Source: JBOGJG01 sp050747825
Lineage (GTDB): Bacteria; Acidobacteriota; UBA6911; RPQK01; JBOGJG01
Reading direction: 5' to 3'
Assembly (NCBI GenBank): GCA_050747825.1
Contig: JBOGJG010000382.1
Span: 1 to 46,831 of the forward strand
DNA: 46,831 nt
Shown here piece after piece: positions 41,004-46,831 of the stretch. A program made the translations under genes and the position numbers. Within the stretch, counting starts at the first letter, position 1; each line of letters begins with the position of its first letter. The notes beneath the pieces were generated by a model. That model ran no database searches, was not told the DNA's origin, and saw only the letters and a program-made list of their open reading frames with translations.

Positions 41004-42151
41004 TGCGCATCGGCTTTGACCTTCGCCCGGCGATGAAGAAGAATTCACGCCGGCGTGGGATGGGCAAATACACTGAGCAGCTCGCGCGCGCCCTTCTCGA
41101 GCTTGATTCCGGACATCATTTCGTCTTCTATGGCTTAGCGGGGGAGGCGCCCCATCTCAGCAATGACGGCGGGCAGCGGGTCAATCTGACTTATGTGAAC
41201 AGGCCAAGCCGCATCAATTGGATGCTGGATCGATTTTTGCTGCCCCGCCGGCTGCGCTCGGATGCAATCGAGATCTTTCACGCTACCGAGTTGACTTCTA
41301 TCCCGCTGGCTTCCTTTACCCGTGTCTGGGCTCACGTCCACGACCTGATCCCGTATATCTTTAAAGAGGAGACTGCAAGGCGAGTGCCCCGCGATTATTT
41401 GTATGCCCTGAAGAGCGCATGGCGCCGAATCGAGAGGGCTGATCTGATCATCACTGACTCCCTACATTCCAGGAATGACATTTGTGAACACATCGGCGTG
41501 AGCGCAGAGAAAGTAAAGGTCATTTACCCCGGCAGCAATCCAGAGGTAGAGCCGGTGAACCGCCATCAGGCCAGAGCGGAGTTACAGCGGCGCTACGGAA
41601 TTCAGGGACGCTTTCTGTTTTACGTTGGAGGCTCGGATTTTCGAAAGAATCTGAAGGTCCTGGTTTCAGCTTTCGCTGAAATCCGGCGTTCCGGTTATTT
41701 GGGAGATCTTGTGATGGGAGGCGAAACCTTTTTGTGGGATATCGCAGAAATAAGGGAGATCCGGGAGGAGATTGCCAAGCAAGGGCTGGATACCTGCGTA
41801 ATCTTCCCCGGCTATATCCCCGATACAGAGTTAGGCCTCTTCTACTCGGCCTGCGACGTCTTCGTATTTCCATCGCTCTATGAGGGCTTCGGGCTTCCCG
41901 TTCTGGAAGCGATGAAGTGCGGCGCCCCCGTTCTGGCCAGTCGTTCTTCTTCAATTCCTGAGGTAGGGGGAGAAGCGGCCGTTTATTTCGACCCGGCTGA
42001 CAGGAGAGGATTGGTGGACGCATTCGCAGGGGTTCATGGGAATCGGGCTAAACTTGAGAAATTGAAGACCAGAGGTTTTGAGCAGGCACGCAAGTTCGAG
42101 TGGCGGACAGCGGCCCAGGAGATTCATGGATTGTATGAGTCTCGTTTTTGA
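41003..42151 (+). CDS. GT4-family glycosyltransferase (GT-B fold)
   Basis: 382 residues. The start MRIGFDLRPAMKKNSRRRGM and the GMGKYTEQLARALLEL glycine loop are typical of GT4 mannosyl/rhamnosyl transferases. The C-terminal Rossmann domain has KVIYPGSNPEVEP, FYVGGSDFRKNLKVL and the nucleotide-sugar EX7E motif EGFGLPVLE. It likely uses a GDP- or UDP-sugar at the cytoplasmic face. Its start overlaps the ligase stop by one base (TGATG), so it is coupled to that gene. Confidence 0.93.
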   Translation: MRIGFDLRPAMKKNSRRRGMGKYTEQLARALLELDSGHHFVFYGLAGEAPHLSNDGGQRVNLTYVNRPSRINWMLDRFLLPRRLRSDAIEIFHATELTSIPLASFTRVWAHVHDLIPYIFKEETARRVPRDYLYALKSAWRRIERADLIITDSLHSRNDICEHIGVSAEKVKVIYPGSNPEVEPVNRHQARAELQRRYGIQGRFLFYVGGSDFRKNLKVLVSAFAEIRRSGYLGDLVMGGETFLWDIAEIREIREEIAKQGLDTCVIFPGYIPDTELGLFYSACDVFVFPSLYEGFGLPVLEAMKCGAPVLASRSSSIPEVGGEAAVYFDPADRRGLVDAFAGVHGNRAKLEKLKTRGFEQARKFEWRTAAQEIHGLYESRF

Positions 42152-42201
42152 CGCCAGCGAATCACACGAACGCATTCGTGTGATTGGTGCCATTCGTTGG
42201 C
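42152..42201. repeat. Dispersed CGAATC-type repeat, copy 6, hairpin
   Basis: AATCACACGAA (42160-42170) and TTCGTGTGATT (42175-42185) form a perfect 11-bp stem with loop CGCA; GCCAGCG before it and CATTCGTTGGC after it extend the inverted symmetry. It starts directly at the stop of the first GT4 gene and ends eight bases before the second. The T run of a terminator is lacking. Confidence 0.75.
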
Positions 42202-42208
42202 CGGACAT

Positions 42209-43213
42209 ATGAAAATAGGAATCGACTGCCGATCTTTGACCTCAGGCCCGCTGGGGATCAGGACCTACGTCCAGAACCTTCTCGAGCGCATCCCATCGCT
42301 CGATTGTCTCAACCACTCGTTTCCTTCCAATAACTTCCTCTGGAATCACAGCCGGGCGCCGATGGCGCAGTTCAGCCACAGATGGGACTTATATCACGCC
42401 CCGGCCTATACCGCTCCGCTTCTCAACTTTTGCCCTTTGATCGTTACCACCGCGGACATTTCTTACCTGGCCCATGAAGAATGGTACCCCCATCGCATGG
42501 ACCCTTTCCGCCGGCGATACTACGCTTCCTCCCTCAAGCGGGCCGATCGGATCATAGTGACTTCTGAGTTCTCCCGGGACGAAGTCCTCCGCCTCTTTCC
42601 AGACCTCGAGCCGCGCGTCAGACGCATCTACCTGGCTGCCTCAGAATTTTTCGAGAAGGATGAGGGCCTGGCAGCCCAGGTGCGCCGCCAGCTTGGACTT
42701 CCTGAGCATTTTATCCTTCACGTTGGGGACATCCACCCAAGACGCAACGTTGAAAAGTTAGCGGCGGCCGCCGAAAAGGTGCGGCTCCCGCTGGTTTTGG
42801 TAGGTCGTCTTCTCCAAGGTGCCGCCGCTCTTGCGCGCCGGCCGCATCTCTATCAGGGACTCAATGAGCGCGAATTGAAAGGAGTTTACTCGGCGGCGAC
42901 GGTCTTTGCCTACGCTTCGGTTTACGAAGGTTTTGGCCTGCCCGTTCTGGAGGCGATGGCTTGTGGGCTGCCTGTGGTCTGCTCGAACCGCTCCTGCCTC
43001 CCGGAAGTCTGCGGGGATGCGGCTGTTCTGGTGGACCCTGAAGTAGACGCACTGGTGGAGGGCATTCAGCGAGTCCTGACGGACCATGAAGGTTATGCCG
43101 CCCGGGGCCTCATTCAGGCGAGAAATTTTTCGTGGGACAAAACCGCGGCCCAAACCCTCAAAGTTTACAGAGAGCTTACCAGCTCAACTGATCCGGTAAG
43201 AACTCCGAGATAA
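42209..43213 (+). CDS. GT4-family glycosyltransferase, second copy
   Basis: 334 residues from the ATG at 42209; the TTG at 42197 lies inside a repeat. The N-terminal domain opens MKIGIDCRSLTSGPLGIRTY. The donor-binding domain has HVGDIHPRRNVEKL and the EX7E motif EGFGLPVLE, and ends SCLPEVCGDAAVLVDPEVDA. It is shorter than its neighbour and may come from an old duplication. Its last 38 bases overlap the 3' end of the myo-inositol oxygenase gene on the other strand. Confidence 0.92.
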   Translation: MKIGIDCRSLTSGPLGIRTYVQNLLERIPSLDCLNHSFPSNNFLWNHSRAPMAQFSHRWDLYHAPAYTAPLLNFCPLIVTTADISYLAHEEWYPHRMDPFRRRYYASSLKRADRIIVTSEFSRDEVLRLFPDLEPRVRRIYLAASEFFEKDEGLAAQVRRQLGLPEHFILHVGDIHPRRNVEKLAAAAEKVRLPLVLVGRLLQGAAALARRPHLYQGLNERELKGVYSAATVFAYASVYEGFGLPVLEAMACGLPVVCSNRSCLPEVCGDAAVLVDPEVDALVEGIQRVLTDHEGYAARGLIQARNFSWDKTAAQTLKVYRELTSSTDPVRTPR

Positions 43214-44033
43214 GATCCTCATAAAAAGGCTTGATCTCATCGACATCCGGCGCGATCTCGCTCTTGGAGTAAAGATCGTAGCGATTAAAGACCTGCACCC
43301 ATTTGAAGAGCTTGCGGTCCTTTTGATTCATTAGGTGGTCGTATTCGCCTTCACGATGAGCCGCATAGAAAGAATGATACCGAATGGGATAGAGAGCTTC
43401 CTCAGGCAGGTAGTCTTTGACGACGTGGTAAAGGTATTCGTCATGTCCCCAGGACATATCCACGTTATCAAGCCCGCAGTGTTCTCCATACAGGCCTAAT
43501 GGCGTCTGATATTCCGGGACCGTGGAATCGGGATTCAGCTCGAAAAATTCAGAGAAAACAATCTTTGGAGAGTAGGCGCAGCCGACTGGAAAGGTGTCCC
43601 CCACGACGGCCCATTGGGGCTCGCCATAAAGGCAGAGGACTTTTCCCAAATCATGAATGAGACCCACCAGGATGAGCCAACGCTGATGTCCGTCCCGGCG
43701 GATTGCCTCCGCAGTTTGGAGCAGGTGTTCGAGCTGGGACAGATCAAGATCGGGATCGCTGTCATCGACCAGAGTGTTGAGATATTCCAAAGCTTCCCAG
43801 ATCCCTTTCTTGCCTCGGTCCAGAGAAAGGAATTCGCGCTTTTTGCTCTGGACGAACTCCCGCGTCTGATACATGTGGTTGAGACGGTAAAACTCCTTCA
43901 CGCAATTCCGGGCTTCCGCCCGATAATCCCGAAAGTCCTCAGCCTTCTTTCCTGAAGCGATTTCTTCCGGGTAGCGCATCAGAAGAAACTCCTCCCACTG
44001 CTCGAGATTTTCGAGTGTCTTCTCGTGTTTCAT
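43176..44033 (-). CDS. miox: Myo-inositol oxygenase (MIOX), eukaryotic-type
   Basis: 285 residues, the same length as the animal enzyme, which converts myo-inositol to D-glucuronate with a di-iron centre. All six iron ligands of the family can be placed: His103, His127 and Asp128 (GLIHDLGKV), His197 (SWGHDEYLY), His220 (IRYHSFYAAH) and Asp253 (FNRYDLYSK). GEPQWAVVGDTFPVGC and the terminal LSW are also typical. The start at 44033 follows GAGG; in-frame upstream starts lack homology. It is divergent from the subunit-3/GMC genes. Bacterial MIOX genes are uncommon and have been noted in some Bacteroidetes and Acidobacteria. Confidence 0.95.
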   Translation of the reverse strand: MKHEKTLENLEQWEEFLLMRYPEEIASGKKAEDFRDYRAEARNCVKEFYRLNHMYQTREFVQSKKREFLSLDRGKKGIWEALEYLNTLVDDSDPDLDLSQLEHLLQTAEAIRRDGHQRWLILVGLIHDLGKVLCLYGEPQWAVVGDTFPVGCAYSPKIVFSEFFELNPDSTVPEYQTPLGLYGEHCGLDNVDMSWGHDEYLYHVVKDYLPEEALYPIRYHSFYAAHREGEYDHLMNQKDRKLFKWVQVFNRYDLYSKSEIAPDVDEIKPFYEDLISEFLPDQLSW

Positions 44034-44349
44034 AGAATGCCTCAAGCCTGATCTCCTAATCATAACAGAACCGGGTCTTTGGAAGGCACCTTCCCAAAGG
44101 CAATGGGAATTTTTCCCCGGAAACTCTAAGCACTCCTTTGAGCGTCTCAGAGTCGCGACCACCCAGAGGATACCGGGGAAGCGGCCCTTGTGCACTGTCC
44201 ATTCCCATGGCTTAAGAATTGCTTTCCAATCCCGCGGTACCCAACAGGGTGGAATTGAAAATCTGAGGCAGATTTCCGCGGATTTCCTCTTGCACTTAAC
44301 ACCTTAATCGGGATATTACTTACACCTGTCCAATCAACAGGAGTAAGTA
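44034..44349. other. Divergent intergenic region between MIOX and the dehydrogenase genes
   Basis: 316 bases with no convincing gene. It holds a possible plus-strand promoter (see 44290-44319) and the ribosome-binding site AGGAG (44339-44343) of the next gene, partly enclosed in a small stem CCTGT...ACAGG. No clear operator or minus-strand promoter is recognised. Confidence 0.5.
44290..44319 (+). promoter_or_regulatory. Possible promoter for the subunit-3/GMC operon
   Basis: TTGCAC (44290-44295) and TATTAC (44314-44319) are 18 bases apart. Both are imperfect, but position and spacing suit a start site near 44326 and a leader of about 25 bases. Confidence 0.35.
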
Positions 44350-44973
44350 ATGAACCGCCGTGAACTCTTTAGACGCTCTCTTTTAGGAACTCTGGGAGCG
44401 GCGACCGGATCTATCTCCCCGGCAGGGGGCGCGCACCCCCACCCGCCCCGTGAGTTCCCCGCCGATTTTAACTACGCTGAAAACCTGGCTCGGAGTGACT
44501 GGAAGCCGGAATTTTTGTCCGAGCATCAAAACGAGACCCTGATTGTCCTTGGTGATTTGATCATTCCGGAGACCGACACTTCAGGCGCAAAAGCGGCTCT
44601 GGCCAACCGCTTCATCGATCATTTGCTGGCGGCTGAAACACCTCAGGTCCAGAAGGAGTTTCTGGGCAGTCTGGCCTACATTGATGGCGAATGCCGGCAG
44701 CGCTATGGAAGCGCTTTCGTGCACCTGCCTCGCGAACGGCAGGACGAGTTCCTCACCTTTATCGCCTACCCTCACCGGCTGGTCACCTGGGGAGACAACC
44801 AATCCGAATTCGCAGGACATGAGCACTTCAGCAGGATTAAGAACTGGATCAGCCAGGCTTACTACAGCTCTGAGATCGGCATGAAAGAGTTGGGATGGGA
44901 CGAATCCCCCTTCCACGGTCCGTATACGGGCTGCCGGCATCCTGAAGGCACTCACAAGCCGGACGGCGAGTGA
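44350..44973 (+). CDS. Gluconate 2-dehydrogenase subunit 3-family protein with Tat-like leader
   Basis: 207 residues. The leader NRRELFRRSLLGTLGAATGS has the paired arginines and mild hydrophobic stretch of a Tat signal. The body matches the subunit-3 family (LIVLGDLIIPETDTSGAKAA, then FIDHLL, and a C-terminal HFSRIKNWISQAYYSSEIGMKELGW). These small subunits escort a leaderless GMC flavoprotein through the Tat pathway to the periplasm (family knowledge). The stop overlaps the GMC gene start, as expected for a tight pair. Confidence 0.9.
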   Translation: MNRRELFRRSLLGTLGAATGSISPAGGAHPHPPREFPADFNYAENLARSDWKPEFLSEHQNETLIVLGDLIIPETDTSGAKAALANRFIDHLLAAETPQVQKEFLGSLAYIDGECRQRYGSAFVHLPRERQDEFLTFIAYPHRLVTWGDNQSEFAGHEHFSRIKNWISQAYYSSEIGMKELGWDESPFHGPYTGCRHPEGTHKPDGE

Positions 44974-46658
44974 TGATGCTTCAGGACCCGCGCACAGAAC
45001 AGTACGATGCCATTGTCGTAGGCTCCGGCGCCACCGGAGGATGGGCCGCCAAGAAGCTCTCAGAAGCCGGACTTAAGGTGGCGCTGCTGGAAGCCGGCCG
45101 GCAGGTCACGACCGACGAGTTCACCGAGCACATGCCCCGTTACAAACTGGAGTATCGGGCCCTGTCGCCGGAGATCGTCAAAACTCGCCCCATTCAAAGG
45201 ATGTGCTACGCCTGTATGGAGTACAACTATGACTGGTTCGTCAATGACCTCGAAAATCCATACAGCACCCCTGAGGATAAGCCGTTTACCTGGCAGCGAC
45301 TTCGCATTCTGGGTGGCCGGACACTGGTATGGGGACGCCAAAGTTATCGCCTCAGTGATCTCGACTTTAAAGCGGCCGGCCACGACGGCTACGGTGAGGA
45401 CTGGCCTTTTTCCTATGATGAGATCGCTCCTTATTATGATCAGGTAGAGAACTACATTGGCATTAGCGGGCAGGCTGAGAATAATCCCGCCCTTCCTGAC
45501 AGTCAGTTCATGCCACCAATGGCCATGAGCTGCGGGGAGCAAATGCTGAGAGAAAGGGTCAGGGATAAGTTCGGCCGGACGGTGACTATCGGCCGAACAG
45601 CGATCCTGACCCGCGATCACAATGGCCGAGGCGCCTGCCATTACTGCGGACCCTGTGAGCGCGGCTGCATAACCCTCTCCTACTTCAGCAGTCCTTTCAC
45701 TACGGTGGCTGACGCGCTCAAGACAGGTAATTGCACGCTCATCACGGACGCAATCGTCAGCCATGTCAACATGGACAGCCAGACGAACAAGGCTCGCGGG
45801 GTCACTTTTATTGACCGCAGCAGCCATCAGTCCCATGAAATTTCTGCCCGCACGGTAATTCTGTGCGCCCAGGCCCTGGAGTCCACGCGGATTCTTCTCA
45901 ATTCGGCTACTCGCGAGCATCGCACTGGCCTTGCCAACTCCAGCGGGCTATTGGGAAAGTACCTCATGGACCACGCCGTCGGCGCCGGGGCCTCCGGCGA
46001 ACTGCCTCACTTCGACACGAAAGCTTCGGCCAGCGACCCCAGCCGGCCCAACGGAGTCTACATCATCCGTTTTCGCAACCTGAAGAATGGCCCTCAGCAT
46101 CACCGGTTTATCCGGGGCTACGGCTTTCAGGGCCGGAGCTCTGCCAACTTTAATTTCGAGGCGGAAGGATACGGTGAGTCCTTTAAGCGCTCCGTGCGCA
46201 ACGGAATTTACGGAATCCGTTTGACAGGATTTGGTGAATCACTGCCTCGCCTGGACAATTACTGCGAGATCGATTCGCAACTGAAAGACGCCTGGGGGAT
46301 TCCGGCGCTCCGGATCAGCATGACCCACGGGCCGAATGAGAAGGCCATGATGGAGGATGCGGCCGTGACGGCGGCGGAAATGCTTGAGTCGATTGGCACC
46401 CGGAACATCACTGTGAACTCGCACCTGGCGATGCCGGGAATGGCCATCCATGAGGTCGGGACGGCGCGTATGGGAAATGATGCCACGAAATCAGTCTTAA
46501 ATGCATTCAATCAGACCCATGACATCACCAACTTGTTCGTGATGGACGGCGCCTGCTTTGTGAGTAGCGGCTGTCAGAACCCCACTCTTACCATGATGGC
46601 CCTTACTTCCAGAGCCTGTGACCACCTGATCGAGCGCTTCCGGCGAGGGGAAGGATGA
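44973..46658 (+). CDS. GMC-family oxidoreductase (FAD), partner of subunit 3
   Basis: 561 residues. The FAD-binding start is YDAIVVGSGATGGWAAKKLS. A Cys-rich loop CHYCGPCERGC sits near residue 220. The C-terminal GMC domain carries the catalytic pair: His in HEVGTARMG (about 493) and Asn in CQNPTLT (about 536). It lacks its own signal peptide and should be exported with subunit 3. The substrate is probably a sugar, sugar acid or polyol; inositol-related compounds are suggested only by the MIOX neighbour. The start is the ATG at 44973 or the GTG at 44970, both overlapping the upstream stop. Confidence 0.93.
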   Translation: MMLQDPRTEQYDAIVVGSGATGGWAAKKLSEAGLKVALLEAGRQVTTDEFTEHMPRYKLEYRALSPEIVKTRPIQRMCYACMEYNYDWFVNDLENPYSTPEDKPFTWQRLRILGGRTLVWGRQSYRLSDLDFKAAGHDGYGEDWPFSYDEIAPYYDQVENYIGISGQAENNPALPDSQFMPPMAMSCGEQMLRERVRDKFGRTVTIGRTAILTRDHNGRGACHYCGPCERGCITLSYFSSPFTTVADALKTGNCTLITDAIVSHVNMDSQTNKARGVTFIDRSSHQSHEISARTVILCAQALESTRILLNSATREHRTGLANSSGLLGKYLMDHAVGAGASGELPHFDTKASASDPSRPNGVYIIRFRNLKNGPQHHRFIRGYGFQGRSSANFNFEAEGYGESFKRSVRNGIYGIRLTGFGESLPRLDNYCEIDSQLKDAWGIPALRISMTHGPNEKAMMEDAAVTAAEMLESIGTRNITVNSHLAMPGMAIHEVGTARMGNDATKSVLNAFNQTHDITNLFVMDGACFVSSGCQNPTLTMMALTSRACDHLIERFRRGEG

Positions 46659-46831
46659 GGTGGATTCGTTGGCCCCAAAACCTGAACTCTTCCAGCCCCA
46701 CTGAATCTCACGTTAGTTAAGGCTAGTGCTTCGTAACATAAATAAGTGCGCTATCGCCCCAGCCCTTCGGGTCGCGGCGGCACTGGCCTGCTGGCTTTGT
46801 TGCTCCTCGGTCCCATATTCCCGATATGCTC
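46659..46831. repeat. Repeat-like contig end
   Basis: No gene. It begins with GGATTCGTTGGCC (46662-46674), a short copy of the dispersed CGAATC-type family. From about 46730 the sequence changes character (TGCTTCGTAACATAAATAAG, then GC-rich with CCCTTCGGG) and looks like the edge of an insertion sequence or multi-copy repeat at which assembly stopped. I cannot name it. Confidence 0.35.

Overview
The window looks like a chromosomal contig of a Gram-negative, non-model bacterium, about 55% GC by eye. An Acidobacteriota (or similar metagenome-derived) origin is my best guess. The reasons are a full type II secretion operon, several ECF sigma/anti-sigma pairs, large exported Ig-like proteins, a GMC oxidoreductase with its gluconate-2-dehydrogenase-subunit-3 partner, and a bacterial myo-inositol oxygenase. 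Nothing seen is decisive for the phylum, and there is no rRNA or tRNA. Both contig ends look mobile or repetitive: an IS1634-type transposase fragment and a second transposase remnant on the left, and an unassigned repeat-like tail on the right.

Layout. 1-980: IS debris and a gene-free stretch. 1061-3750: M23 peptidase behind a good sigma-70-type promoter, then an ECF sigma / anti-sigma / secreted-protein trio. 3756-15342: type II secretion operon in the order gspE-F-G-H-I-J-K-L-M-C-D, tightly packed and often overlapping; the prepilin peptidase is not here. 15358-16891 (minus): a second ECF sigma / anti-sigma / TPR-protein trio, so the secretion operon is bracketed by two such modules. 17106-20300: three exported proteins of unknown function. 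20294-28503 (minus): seven-gene polysaccharide operon of six GT2 glycosyltransferases preceded by a large tandem methyltransferase with a C-terminal coiled coil. 28504-37084: a long structured leader and four exported proteins (662-aa beta-rich protein, BNR propeller, 1074-aa PKD/REJ-like protein, degenerate protease-like protein). 37102-43213: Wzt/Wzm-type ABC exporter (minus), then an O-antigen-ligase/polymerase-type membrane protein with TPRs and two GT4 glycosyltransferases (plus). 43176-46658: myo-inositol oxygenase, divergent from a Tat-type gluconate dehydrogenase subunit 3 and a GMC oxidoreductase.

How it fits together. The secretion operon probably exports at least some of the large signal-peptide proteins around it. 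The glycosyltransferases, methyltransferase and ABC exporter form one surface-polysaccharide pathway. In it, the methyltransferase with a coiled coil and the exporter ATPase with a carbohydrate-binding C-terminal domain could work as a chain terminator/ruler and its reader, as in O-antigen systems of the WbdD/Wzt type (inference).

The most striking signal is not a gene. At least eight different tandem arrays, all with a 7-base period, are scattered through the window, and most lie inside coding regions at linkers or loops (gspI leader, anti-sigma factor, methyltransferase three times, Wzt linker, ligase loop). Because 7 is not a multiple of 3, gain or loss of one unit would shift the frame, so these are candidate contingency switches. 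A second dispersed family, built from short direct and inverted copies of CACGGATT/CGAATC-type words, sits at seven gene borders and in places supplies start or stop codons.
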